Assembly: GCF_000003195.3 (NCBI RefSeq)
Contig: NC_012871.2
Coordinates: 42,698,434-42,762,433 of the forward strand
Source: Sorghum bicolor
Taxonomy: Eukaryota > Streptophyta > Magnoliopsida > Poales > Poaceae
Direction of reading: 5' to 3'
Length of the DNA: 64,000 nucleotides
Shown here: positions 11,701 to 22,570 of the stretch, in pieces
Layout of the letters: each line of letters begins with the position of its first letter
Position numbering within the stretch: the first letter of the stretch is position 1
The notes under the pieces: generated by a model
The model's database searches: none
The model's input: the letters and a program-made list of their open reading frames with translations, nothing else
Told to the model about the DNA's origin: nothing
Made by a program: the position numbers and the translations under genes

Positions 11701-13245
11701 GCTGGAACCTAGCAAAATTGGAATCACCACATTTGGATCTCTAAAACTCCAGATATGAATTTTTCAAAAACAGCATTGGCTCTGCAAAAACAGTGACCAG
11801 AGGGGTGAGAGAGGAGAGGCTGACACCCGGGACCAGCACGTCAGTGAGACAGTGACAGGGGAGAAGCTCGCCGCCGGCAAAGCTCAACGACGACGAGGTC
11901 TCCGCCGGATCCAAGGGCACCTACGTGTTCCTCTCATCAAGGCGACTCTGTTGACCTACTTTACCCGCGCTCTACTGGACCCTAAGGTGCTCGCCGTCGG
12001 GAATGGCGGAGCGGCGGCGCTGCGCGGCGTTACGCCGGCGGATCCAGGCAATGGCGATGCAGTAGAGGTTGCGGACGAGCAAGAGCGGCTCAAGGCGAAG
12101 CTATAGGAAGAAGAATCACGGCCAGAGGTGAACCAGAGAGGTCTGGCCACGTTGCCGGTGATCTCTGTGAACTCCGGCGAGGTGGAGTTCGCGGCGGAGT
12201 TGGCAATGCGACCTCACCGGTGCTCGGCTAAGGAAATGGAGTGGACGTCGAGGTAGAGGACGTCGAGGCGGAGCTCTGGGCGGACTGGCTTGGCCGGAGA
12301 CGCGGTGGAACGGCCGGAGGAGCTCACCGAAGCGCGGCGGAGCTTCCTGAGGCGACGGCGGAGCGAAATGGGAGGTACTGAGCGAGTGGAAGGCGTGTCT
12401 GAGGCGTCCACTCGGTGCGTGGCGTCTTGTGGACGACGTCGGGGCTGACAGGCGGGGTCGCCGTCGACGTACGGCCGCCAGGTGGCCGGACACGCGGCGG
12501 CGGGTGAGCTTTGTCCGACTGAAACGTTTTTCTGAAACAGCCGATTGCAGTGACTGAAACTCGAACTTTGTCAACGTTTTACTCTCAGCTCAATCGATGG
12601 TTTTCGCTAGGATTTGATCCTCTGGGTAGAGCTATAGGAGCTCTACAACTTTGATTACAAGATCAAAGCCTAACTCAGTCTGAATTTCAAACTACAAGGC
12701 TCCCAATCACCCTACGTCGAAACTGCGTGATTCAACACTTAGCCAGATTTGGCTAAGTGTGAAACCAGCCCTGATTTTTGGCTTATGAGTGAAATTTGGA
12801 AGTGTTCTAAGCTTTTTCATAAAATGTCATCAACATAACTTTTGTAGCCTATGAAATTCTCTACAATTTTGTTTCAGGTGTCAAAGACATGCAAGGTTTC
12901 TAACACCAGTTTCATAAAACATCTTTGAAAAGAGGTCTAGGGGGTCAAATAAGCCATCCTAGGGTTAACCATGACTTAGGGGTGTTTTTGGACAAAACCT
13001 TCAACATGAACTTGGTTCAAAATGATGTTCTAAACACGATTAAAGTAATTTGGAAGACAATGTACAATTGTTTGCATTGGTTACCCCTTATAGCTACTCA
13101 GTTCAAGTCACACAAGCAATTTACTCATACATGGTATACATGGGATGACATGTGATCATGATGGATGCTTATGAATGAGCATGATGATGCTTATGTTGAT
13201 GCAATGCTCATGGTTAACATGCAAGCTAACACTAGGAGTGTTACA
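8732..13245 (-). repeat. 4.5 kb LTR of family A (recombinant)
   Basis: The LTR runs from TGTAACACTCC (13245, minus) to ATTACA (8732). Its left portion, where comparable, differs from the other LTR by about 2 percent, but 12851-13245 is identical to the corresponding part of the left LTR. It contains a GC-rich block (about 11800-12580) and a probable spliced small gene (9094-10407). The length is large but within the range of Tekay-type elements. Confidence 0.88.
9094..10407 (-). CDS. Putative spliced small gene inside the LTR (family A copy)
   Basis: Two exons are predicted. Exon x, 10407 to 10270 (138 nt), starts after CCATAG and encodes an acidic, Glu/Pro-rich stretch ending ECPDHRPSTYVE. 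It ends AAG|GCAAGC, a typical GC-AG donor. The last exon, 9155 to 9094 (62 nt), starts after TTGCAG and encodes a C-terminus with YHGYCAKCHHPA and the stop. Both exons keep phase 1. Family E has the same two exons (129 and 62 nt), the same phases, the same GC donor and an aligned stop. An upstream first exon with the start codon must exist but I could not identify it. The two closely spaced cysteines could bind metal. Function unknown. Confidence 0.55.
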
Positions 13246-13904
13246 ACCCTCCCCCTTACAAAAATCTCGTCCCGAGATTTGAAAGACATACCATTTTTCG
13301 TAGAATGAGGGATAAGTTACTTGTAAATAGTCTTCCCTTTCCCAAGTGACATCTCTCTCATTTTGACGGTTCCACAAAACTCTAAAAAGTTTGATCACCC
13401 TCCCACGAGTAACTCGTTCCTTGACATCAAGAACTTGCACAGGCTTTTCTTCATAGGATAGGTCCGACTGCAACTTGATATTTCTTGTTTCAACTCTCTC
13501 TTCGGGCACACGAAGACACTTCTTAAGTTGAGATACGTGGAACACGGGGAAAATAGTCCTCATTTCGGGAGGTAGTTGTACTTTGTAAGCTACCTTGCCA
13601 CTCTTCTCAATGATTTGGTAGGGACCCACATACCTAGGGGCAAGCTTTCTTTTAACACCAAAGCGATTTACTCTTCATGGGCGATACCTTTAGGTACACA
13701 AAGTCACCTACTTCGAACTCGATTGGCTTTCTTCTTCGGTCAGCATAGCTTTTCTGTCTAGCCTGGGCAGCTCTCATGTGTTGCTGGATAACGAGAACTT
13801 GCTTTTCAGCTTCTTTGACAAAGTCAATTCCGTAGTACCTCCTTTCACCAGGTTCGACCCAGTTTAGAGGAGTTCTACACTTGCGGCCATACAAAGCTTC
13901 AAAA
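13246..13904 (-). pseudogene. Second, truncated internal region of family A (pol 3' end)
   Basis: This is identical to 2097-2754 apart from one base next to the LTR (13246). It carries the polypurine tract, the hairpin, the chromodomain frame and the same integrase frameshift. Homology stops at about 13904 inside the integrase [10 protein letters not shown] region, where the sequence switches to a different, plus-strand element. Confidence 0.9.
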
Positions 13905-14146
13905 ACCAGCAGAAACTTCGACACTACCATGACAAGCACGTGCGCAGGAGGGACTTGAACGTGGGAGACCTCGTTCTACGACGGCGGCAAAGCAATCAAG
14001 GACGCCACAAGCTGACCCCACCATGGGAGGGCCCATACGTGGTGGCTGAGGTCTTGAAGCCAGGGACATACAAGCTCGCGGACGAAAAGTTGGCAATCTT
14101 CGCCAACGCATGGAACATCGAAAAGCTACGTCGATTCTACCCCTAG
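13905..14146 (+). pseudogene. Integrase C-terminal fragment of element I
   Basis: The frame reads LNVGDLVLRRRQ, LTPPWEGPYVV and NAWNIEKLRRFYP, then a stop at 14146. This is the C-terminal DNA-binding part of integrase in Tat-type elements. It is very close to 35684-35890 in element II. The catalytic core is absent. Confidence 0.9.
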
Positions 14147-14686
14147 AATTTCAAAGCTCTATGTTCCTACGTATGTTTTGTACCAAGGCCTTGTAAATGA
14201 ATGTACGAATAAATAAAGTCTTCCCCTCGAGTGACTTACCTTTTCACAAGTCTCAACGTTAGAAGGGGGCATCGACTATGACCCATCATAATCGACACCC
14301 CCTTGGGGGTAGCAAGGGGGCGACCCCCCCCCAAGTGTCGGAAAAAACCAAATAATCTTTTTCATTCCTATTGATAATCTCACACGGTTGAGTAGTAAAG
14401 GTACCTCGAGCACCTTAAAGGCCGAGAAACGACGAGCCTGAGAACTCCTACGCCCCCGGGCTATGGAAACTCTACTCGCCTCCTCACCCTTGAGGCAATC
14501 GAGACCGCCTCGAACAAAAGACCAAGAGAGAAAAAACAAACATAGGCGCAAAAAGGAATGAAAAGAGCCTCGAAAGGAAAGACAGACAAACATATAACAA
14601 CCACTTAAAGACACTGTATTACTTAAAAACAAGTCAACAGAATGCTATACAAGGGGCCCCAGGAACCCTAAGCAGGCTCGCAGGCC
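14147..14686. other. Convergent spacer between pol and the antisense ORF, element I
   Basis: Pol (plus) and the antisense ORF (minus) end towards each other here. The spacer carries AATAAATAAAG near 14208, a possible poly(A) signal for pol. It also has an imperfect palindrome: arms 14269-14281 and 14286-14298, loop CCCA. A related palindrome lies at 35526-35555 in element II. No coding frame is supported. Confidence 0.65.
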
Positions 14687-17600
14687 TTAGTCCACAGCAC
14701 GGTCCTCACCACCCTCGCCTGCGCCCGAGCTAGTCTCAGGGGGAAGCACCTCAGGCTCAAATAGCTTGGCCAGCCTCTCTCCAGGAACCTCCGCATCATC
14801 GATCAAGGCGTGGAGCCTCTCTTCGTTCTCCATGTCGGTCTTAGAGATGTCGGTGACGAAGCCGTGGGACACCACCTCCATGTCGTAGGAGAAGCCTGAG
14901 CAGACAACCGCCATCGCCCGCTTCACCCCGATGTGGAGGGCATCCCGCACCCGATCTCTCAGCGTCGCGCCTAAGTAGCACAGCTGGTCGACCAGTGCGT
15001 CGCCTTGAGCGTCCTCCTTTGACTCGTCCATGGGCTCGATCTCCCAAGAGGTCGAGAGATCGCTTATCGCCGTCCGCACTCGATGGTTCAAAGCAACCTC
15101 CACCTCGAGCTGAGCCTTAGCACTGCGAGCCTCGACTTGGGCGGCCAAGAGTTCGTCCTTAAGCCCTATGAATGCCAATGCAAAAAACTTTAGAAAAAAC
15201 CAAGCACACCTCGAAAAGGAAATCCGACAATAGAAACGTACCACAGATGTTCTCCTCCAAGGCCGTGTTCTCGCCAACCAATTTAGTATTGGCCATCTCG
15301 ATCTCCCTATTGGAGCGTGCCAGCTCAGTGTTGATGACTCGAAGATCTTTGATCGCCTTGCCAGCCTGAGCAATAGCTCCACTCTTCTCCAACAGTTCCC
15401 CCTTCAGACGGTCGACGTCGTCAGAGAGGCTGCGGGATCGAGCCCGCTCTGCCTCGAGGTCTTCGAGGGCCTTCTTCTTCGCTTCCTCCATGGCCCCCCT
15501 GGCGACCTCACTGTCCACGTACGCCATCTTCATCCTTTGAAAGGAGTCTCGGAGGGAGTCCAGGTCAGTCTTGAGAAGGCCCTTCTCCTTGTCCAAGTCA
15601 GCAATGACGTTCTTGTAGGACAGGGCCTCCTCCCGGGCTTTGGATGCGGCCTCCTCGACCGTCAGAGCCCGCTCCCGCAGCAGCGTCGTCTCCTCCACCG
15701 CCTTCCTTGAGGCCTCTCGAGCCTCGACCAAGGCAGCCTCCCTCGCCTTCTTCTCCTCTTCGAGCGCTATGAGATCTTTATAAGCCTTAAGGAGTTTTTC
15801 CTGCGACTCGAGGAGTTGGTCCTTGAGGACGGGGAGCTGCTCCCAGCCGCCTCTTGTGGCGTGAATGAAGCTCGACTTGATACGGGAGGTCTCTTTCATG
15901 TCCTGCGAGCCGGTGGTCGAACGGTTAGAACACGAAACCAAAGGATCTATGAGGATTAAGGACCGAAAAATACTTACGAAGTAGGCCGGCCCGAGCCCAT
16001 TATTGATGATGTTCGACAGGAGCCCCACCACGTGCTTCATCCAAAGGCGGAGCTCCTCGACGTGTTCCCATTTCTCCGCCTCCTTCCTATCATCCAGGAA
16101 GATGTTGGGCTCGGACGGATCGGTGGAAGCCCGGATGCGGATCCGATCGGGGCACCAGTTCTCCATCTCCCGGTCGGCCAGCGCCTTGATGCCACGGATG
16201 AGGTCCTCGACGGCCTCGAGGGACCCCCTGTGGTGCAGGAACAAGTCGACGAGGGAAGGGAACCGCCCGTCGTCATCTACCGTCTTCCAGGTACCGTCTT
16301 GGCTACCCGATGTCCCGGCCTCGTCCTCCTCAGCAGGGATGAGGTCCTCCCACGCCCGGCGCTCCCGGAGGAACCCTGGGGCGATCCCGTCCATGCCGTA
16401 GATCGTCCTCCCGATCTTGGACTCGGGGTCGGCGGGGGTACGCATCATGCAGGCAAGCGCCACCACGCCGTCCGCTCGCCCCCGCTCTGCCGGGATCGCG
16501 GCGGGCGCCCCAGGGCGGAGCCACGTCGGGGTCGGAGGACCAAAAACCAGCAAATCCTCCTCCCGGTCTCTGGGTTCTTGCGGCGCCGGTGGTGCAGGAT
16601 GGGGCGGACTGTGAGGAGGGGGCTCGAGCAGTCCTTCTTCCTGGCCCACCTGCTGTTGCTGCTGTTGCTCCTCGAGCTCCTGCGACTCTTGTCTGCAGCC
16701 TTGCTCCTACGGCTGTCGCCCTGCCTCGCGCTCCCGCTCCTCCTCCTCCTCCTTTTTCTTCTACTCCTCGAGGGCGTGAAGGCCAGCAAGCCAGGGCATC
16801 CGTCCCGCAATGAGGGAGGTCGACGCCTCCTCATCCATAGGGCGGGCATCCCTCAACGTCTCGTTGCCACCAGACATGTCGCTGATAGTAATGGGATCCC
16901 CCTCGACCCCCGATCGGGGAGGCTCGGGGGCTCCCTCTTGCCCCTGGGTCTGGGGCACCTCAGCCCGTGTCGGTAGCGACGGGGCAGCATCGGGATGAGG
17001 CGGGGCACTCTCAGCACCGGTCGGAGGTTGGGAGTCGGAGGAGCCCGTAAAACAGAGAATAAAGGTCGGTCATTATGATGACCAACGGAAGAACAACAGA
17101 AGTCCCAGAAGTAAGCTACAAACCTGGCTCCTTGGAGGCCGCTCCCACCTTGAGCTTCTTCGCCATCGAAGGCTGGGCCTGCTCGAGCGTCCGTTTCAAC
17201 CTAAGGAAGGAAGAACGGGCGTAAAGGAGACTGCTACATGAAGAAAACGCAAAGAACCATGGGGAATAACAACGTCGAAGACCTTACCCCATGGGGAGAA
17301 CGGCTCGCCTGCCGGTACCCCGACCGGTGGGCCTCGAGCCACCCCGCGTCAAGGTCCCAGGCCCCTCGAGGACAGGCGCTGGCCTTGGCCCAGCAACTTC
17401 CACTTGGCGGGCACCGGGAGTGGCGCTACTGCGGCCAGTCTCTCCCTTCTCGGAGGCCGCGGCGCGACCGCGAGTCAGCGGCCCCGTCGCCTGGGGCCTA
17501 GCATGGCTACCCATCTTGGGCGCAGGGGGAGGGCGTGGGGCGACCTGACCAGTCACGGGCACAGGGGGGGTGTCGGCACAGGGGCGGTGAGATCCGCCTG

Positions 17601-18950
17601 GTCCCTCTTTCGGTGTTTCCATCCGTGGGGCATCGACGTCGCCTCGAGGCGGACCCTCGAGGATCCGGTCGAGGCGAGACGCCATCCCCTCGGAGTCGTC
17701 GCTGTCCTCATCACATCTCCACCATCGTCGTCGCTGGGGGATTCTTCTTCAGGCTCCCCCCTCTGCCTGGATTTAGCTCAACGCGCCTCTAACGCTTGGC
17801 GGTCGAGGTTCTTCTTTTTCTCTCCTTTCTTCACAGAATCCTTGGCGGACTTTTGCTTCTCGGCGGACCGGCGCCGCGCGTCATGGTCAACCTCGTCCTC
17901 CTTTACTGGAGGCCTCGAGGAACGGACGTCAATCCGCCCCTGCCAGAACAAAGGTAAACCTAGAAAAGGGGTAGAAAGAAATCCAGAATCAAAGCCGTGT
18001 GTGAGAAGAAAACGTACCAGATCAATCGAGCCCGCATCAGGCCTCATGGGGAAGCCGTTAACATGCTCCAACTTGAAATCACCAGCAACGGCGGCCCTGA
18101 CCCGGGCCGCAACTTCATCGTTCGCCGGAGCCTCGCTTGACATCCGGCATGCCTCGAGGTCCCATGATGAGACGCCGGGGGCCATCTCGTCCATCCTCAG
18201 CGGTCGAGACATCAATGGGAGAACTCTCCGGTGATGGACGGCCGAGAGGACGAGGGCGGCGGTCAAACCTTCCAAGCGCAGCTTCTTCATGGCATCAAGG
18301 AGGGGGTCGAGCCGAGATTGATGAACTTGGACGACGCCGTACGTCCAATTCTCCGGACGCTCCGTGATCAGACGCCCGGTGTAGGAAGGGAGGAGATCGT
18401 CATCAATCCTCAAGTAGAACCACTGGGAATCCTAGCCGGCGTGGTTAGTTGACAGTCCCACTGGGATGTACTCGCGCGGCCTCTCCGTCTTCCCCGTCTT
18501 CAACACGAGATTGAGGAAACCCGCCAGCACAGGTTTCCTCACGCCGGTGGTCCCAGTGGGGGCGTTGAAGAGCTCGCCCCTGTAGAGGTGGAGCCACAGC
18601 TCCTAGTGGGGCATCATCCCCAAATAGCCCTCACACACCGCAGCAAAGACCGCCGCGACGGTGATGGCATTTGGGGAGAAGTGCTGGAGCTCCACCCCGT
18701 AATGGTGGCAGAGCGCCCGCATAAAGCGGCTCGGGGGAGCGCCCAGGCCGTGGTGGTGGAATTTGGCGAACGAAACCACGTAGCCCTTGGGCGGCCTGGG
18801 CTCCCTATGGTCCGCTGGCGGCGTGATCCACTCCGGCGACGACAGCGAGGTGCGGTGGCGCAGGAGTCCCTCCTTCTCAAGCTCTAGCAACCGACGCTCC
18901 GTCATCGACGACGGGCGCCAGTCGTTGGCGGCGACAAGTCTCACAGGCAT
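14687..18950 (-). pseudogene. Antisense extra ORF of element I (gypsy-type transposon domain)
   Basis: The start is the ATG at 18948-18950. The N-terminus (LLELEKEGLL, RFMRALCHHYGVELQHFSPN, VCEGYLGMMPH) resembles the Pfam family named putative gypsy type transposon (PF04195). A disordered, charged middle, a long coiled coil (about 15800-15260) and a conserved C-terminal domain (about 15050-14750) follow. GT-AG introns are visible at 17940-18017, 17201-17287, 15903-15977 and 15166-15241; another probably starts at 17123 but its acceptor looks degraded. In-frame stops at 18603-18605, 18432-18434 (TGG to TAG) and 17778-17780 (CGA to TGA) break it, as comparison with element II shows. The gene runs against the element's own transcription. 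Molecular role unknown. Confidence 0.75.
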
Positions 18951-19884
18951 CTTAGCCGGAAGGATGGCGGATTGGCTACTGCTCGAGGGGGGCACGCGCG
19001 CGTGAGATGGCAAGGGAACTAAGGCAGTGAGAGGGCTAAGGCTAGAATGAAGACGGGAGGCAGAAGGGAGAACGGCAGCGACGCCAAGGCACATTTATAG
19101 GCACCAGTCCACCAACGGGCAGATCCGATAAATGAGGTAACTCCCCCCATAAATGCGCCGTCTAACGGTCCTTTCCCTCCTCACAGGTGGGGCGCTCCGA
19201 ATTCCACGCCAGCACGGTGTCGTAACGTCTCCTACCTAAAAAGGCGCGCCCAACGGGCAAAAAGGCGAACCGCCCACGGCCTCTTCCTTCCCTTGTAAGC
19301 CAAGGAGTGCACCCGTGAAAGCCTCGAGAGGTCGCAGGCTGACCCACCAAAAGGGTTCGACAGCCGATCTCGAGCACTAGAGTCAGGGAAACCCAGCGAG
19401 TGGTCGAAGATCGAGGGCCGCCTCGAAGACTTGCTGGGGATGTCCAAGGTAGGGTTGAGACAGTCGAGAGGAATCCCCCCGACGGGAGGCATCGAGCCGC
19501 TGGTCTCTATCGAATGAGACCGGTATCCCCGACCACGTCGACCCTGCTTTATGAGAACACCTCCGGGCTACAGCTGACCCCCTCGAAAGGGGCACAGGTT
19601 CTCACTTGGATTGCCCGTTAGGAACTCAACCTAGGGTGGATGACGCTCGCTCTATCGAGAGTACGTCGAATCCCTCGCGCAAAGCGCACCAATCAGGACC
19701 TTCCACCACCGGTGTCGACAGCGTTTCTGAGAACTAGGCAATGTAACCCTCGAAGGAGTCAAAAACTCCCCCAAGGGCTCGGGGGCTATCCCCGCGGGTT
19801 CGCTCGCGCGCCCCCACGGAAATCCGACCGCTAGATAGAGTCTCCACTCGAGCGCCAGCGCTCGAATGGAGACTCGGGGGCTAC
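18951..19884 (-). promoter_or_regulatory. 3' UTR of element I with antisense-ORF promoter and polypurine tract
   Basis: A TATA box read on the minus strand (TATAAAT, 19093-19099) lies about 145 bp upstream of the antisense ATG. The equivalent box in element II is at 23370-23376, at a similar effective distance. Near the right end there is a short hairpin (arms TCGAGCGC/GCGCTCGA, 19848-19855 and 19858-19865). The polypurine tract (GACTCGGGGGCTAC) ends at 19884. Small frames in between have no recognisable homology. Confidence 0.65.
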
Positions 19885-20926
19885 TGTCGAGGGTATCAGT
19901 AAAGGGTATCCTAACTGATGCATGAAACGAGATTACCCATGCACAGATCGAGGCCCTCAACTCGACGTTCTATTAAGCCATGCGATCATCGACGGCCGTA
20001 GCCTCGAAGACGGAAAAGACGTCGAGCGAACCGCTCAGGGGTCGAACGCTAACTACCGTCGAATACGGAAGCAGGCTCGAATGAACCGGAGGGCGTCGAA
20101 CGCAAGGACACCACCCGCCGCCTGACGCGCGCACGAGAACCCGGGCATTTAATGCGCCTGTCGCTTTCCCACCTAACACGCTGGTCACAAGAAGCGTGAT
20201 AGGGAACAGGCACCCGTCCCATCATCCTTTTTGCAGCTTTCCCCACCAAACGACCCAGAGCGTACTAGGACGCGGGAAGCGGGGATGGAGCGCCTAATCG
20301 GGACCCCTTCGAGACATCCAAGGTCAACGCTTTCGACAGCAAGGCGTTGCACGGCGTCTGACCCTCGACCAGACACGGTTCCTTTCTGGGGAAGAGTGGG
20401 ATGTCGACTGACAACACCACAACCACTCCGCCGGATCCAACACTATACCGTACAGGCGTGCGACCAGTGAACCAGCCCAAGATGGCGCGCAGAGTAGGAT
20501 ACAGGGGCACGCGTAATCATCATCAAGCTACCGAGACGGGACGGCTCGAGACCACGCCGGTACGGAGGCCTCGAGTAGGTCAGCGCGCCATGCCTCTATC
20601 GACCCCTACTCTGACACCTATACATGTACCCTAGGTCACTCCTTGGAGCTATAAAAGGAAGGACCCAGGAATAGATACAGATCACGCAACACTACGCCCG
20701 CACGTATTAGAGACTCCATACTCCATTCTACCCGAGCTTGTATTCACCCCTGTACAAGCACTTATGTGCAAGATAATACAAACTCTTCCCCCCCGCTGGA
20801 TGTAGGGCCTTCTCTTGCCCGAACCAGGATAAATCTTTGTGTGTCTTTTTGCATCACCATCTGGGAAAGGGAGCACGCATACAAATTCACTCGTTGGTGT
20901 GACCCCCTATGGGGAAAACACCGACA
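19885..20926 (+). repeat. 3' LTR of element I
   Basis: The LTR runs from TGTCGAGG to ACCGACA, 1042 bp. A TATA box (TATAAAA) lies at 20650-20656. It is related to, but clearly diverged from, the LTRs of element II (21671-22570 and 55435-56504), so it is a separate insertion. AATTC follows it; the matching duplication cannot be seen because the 5' end of the element is gone. Confidence 0.9.
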
Positions 20927-20935
20927 AATTCATAC

Positions 20936-21668
20936 TCCGAAACTGGGGGGCATGTGTTGACACCGTTTTTGGACACGTGCACGGGGACCAGTAGAGTACA
21001 GATCGGTAGGCGGAGCAACGGTAACTAGACTGCAGAGGAGTTGCCGATGAGGGGAGCTGCCGATGAAGAGATGAGTGAATGTGACTAAGTCCAAGGGTGG
21101 TGACGTGTTCTTGCCGATGATCAATATTGGTGCTTGCCGATGGCCATAACAGGGAGACTGCCGATGACTCTAAAAGGAAGCGTGGAGGTTGCCGATTGAT
21201 CTGTGGCGGTGTCCCGGTCAGTTACGAGGGGGTGGTTCTATGTTTTCCTTAGTTATTTAAAATTGTTTTGTATACAGATTCTGTTTAGTTTGGAATTCAA
21301 GTCCTAGTCGTGTCTGATTGTAGCTCTTTGAGCAGCGTATAAATGTAGACCCTAGGGCCTTGTAATGAAGAATATATCAATCAATCAGACACAAGTTTTT
21401 ACTCATATTCTAGCATCTACTTTTTTGACGACTTTGTCATATTTTCCTTTCCATTACGAGTTCTTAGGAGTTCGTCGACTTAAGCTCGGCGTATTCTCGA
21501 GTTCCGCGTGAATACCTTTTGGCCGTGGCATCCGGGCGCATCGCTGTTGTCGGGACCAAAGTATTCGAGTTATCACCTTTGTCGATAGTAAGGTCAAATC
21601 GGCTGGCACGCCTTAACGTTTGAATCGGGTATTAGCCCTTTGTGTTTGTAGATCCACTTTTTGCATCA
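20936..21668 (+). repeat. 3' LTR of an unclassified element (B) with its polypurine tract
   Basis: The run AAACTGGGGGG before 20955 is a polypurine tract. The LTR begins TGTTGACACCG at 20955 and ends TTTGCATCA at 21668 (714 bp). A TATA box (TATAAAT) lies at 21338-21344. Element I may have inserted into the 3' UTR of this element, and element II's LTR is truncated at its right edge. No flanking duplication is found. Clade cannot be decided from the LTR alone. Confidence 0.7.
21042..21198 (+). repeat. Six interspersed TGCCGATGA motifs in LTR B
   Basis: TGCCGATGA or a one- to two-base variant occurs at 21042, 21058, 21112, 21135, 21159 and 21190, spaced 16 to 54 bp apart. The cluster lies about 140-300 bp upstream of the TATA box, where enhancer repeats of plant LTRs are often found. 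Confidence 0.75.
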
Positions 21669-21670
21669 AG

Positions 21671-22570
21671 AGTACAGGGGTGAATACAAGCGTGATATGA
21701 ACTGAGATGGAGTAAGGTTGCTCTACTACGTATGTCTTGTGTTGTGTTGTGTTGGGTTGTCTCCCCTCCTCTGTATCCGCTCCCAGGCCTCCCCTTTTAT
21801 AGTTCCAAGGAGAGGTCTAGGGTACATGTATAGGCGACTGAGTAGGGGTTGATAGAGGTATGGTGCGCTGACCCGCTCGAGGCCTCTGTACCGGCGTGGC
21901 CTCGAGCCGTCTTGTCTTGTACTCTGATGATGATTACACGTGCCCCTAAATTCTGCCCCTGTGCTCCGTCCTGGACCGGTTTATCCGTGGCACGCTTGTA
22001 CGTCGTGGTAACAGCTACGTCGGAGTGGTTGAGGTGCTGTCATTCGTTGCCTGACCCTTCCCTAGGAAGGAAACACGCCTACTCGAGGGTCAGGTGCCGT
22101 GTGACGCCTCGCTGGCCAGAGCGCTGACCTTGGGCGTCTCGATTGGGGTCTTGATTGGATGTTCCGACCCACTCCCTGCGCCTTGCCATGTTCTGGTTTG
22201 TTTTGTGGGGAAGGCTGCAAAAAGAACGACAGGACAGGTGCTTGTTCCCTATCACGCTTCCCGTGACTGACGGGTTAGGTGAGAACGTGGCAGGCGCATT
22301 AAATGCCCTGGTTCCTGTGCCCGTGTCAGGCGGCGGGCGACGTCCTTGCGCTCGAGGCCTCCCGATTCGTACGAGCCTGTTTCCGTATACGACGGTAGCC
22401 GGCACTCGAGCCCTGGTCGATTCGCCGGACGGTCTTTCTGTGTTCGAGACTATGGTCGTCGAGGACCGTGCATACAATTGGGGAGGGCGTCGACTCAGAG
22501 GCCTCAACTTTCGTACGGATGCTTTCACTATGTACATCAGTTACTATACCCCTTACTTGTATCCTCGACA
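21671..22570 (-). repeat. 3' LTR of element II, truncated
   Basis: On the minus strand it begins TGTCGAGG at 22570 and matches the 5' LTR at 55435-56504. The last roughly 170 bp, equivalent to 55435-55606, are missing where it meets LTR B. TATA box at 21795-21801 (minus). A TTGTG microsatellite lies near 21735-21760, also present in the 5' LTR. Confidence 0.88.

Larger units (their letters stand above)
1..13904 (-). mobile_element. Tandem array of a Tekay-like chromovirus (family A)
   Basis: In plus coordinates the order is LTR (1-2096, cut by the window edge), full internal region (2097-8731), LTR (8732-13245), then a second internal region that stops at 13904. The element reads on the minus strand: primer site near 8718-8729, extra ORF, gag, protease, RT, RNase H, integrase with a C-terminal chromodomain, polypurine tract, 3' LTR. 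The order and chromodomain place it among Ty3/gypsy chromoviruses, most likely the Tekay/Del lineage. Two LTRs flank one internal region, but a second internal piece follows the right LTR, so this is not a simple insertion. Coding regions carry several stops and frameshifts, so the copy is inactive. Confidence 0.9.
13905..20926 (+). mobile_element. 3' part of a Tat-type Ty3/gypsy element (I)
   Basis: Only the integrase C-terminus remains of gag-pol. A spacer, an extra ORF on the opposite strand, a 3' untranslated region, a polypurine tract and the 3' LTR follow. The arrangement matches element II, which retains the whole pol, and fits the Tat lineage, where extra ORFs between pol and the 3' LTR are known. 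Everything 5' of the integrase tail has been lost at the junction with array A. Confidence 0.85.

Noticed and set aside
16032..16976. 314-codon plus-strand frame
   Set aside because: Shadow of the antisense ORF of element I on the opposite strand; leucine-rich because it mirrors Glu/Lys-rich coiled-coil codons.
13905..20926. Element I as the missing part of element II
   Set aside because: Opposite orientation, clearly diverged LTR, and II already has its own antisense ORF and integrase end.
20955..21668. LTR B as a solo LTR with target duplication
   Set aside because: Five-base flanks do not match (GCATG versus AGAGT region) and a polypurine tract precedes it, so it is a 3' LTR remnant.
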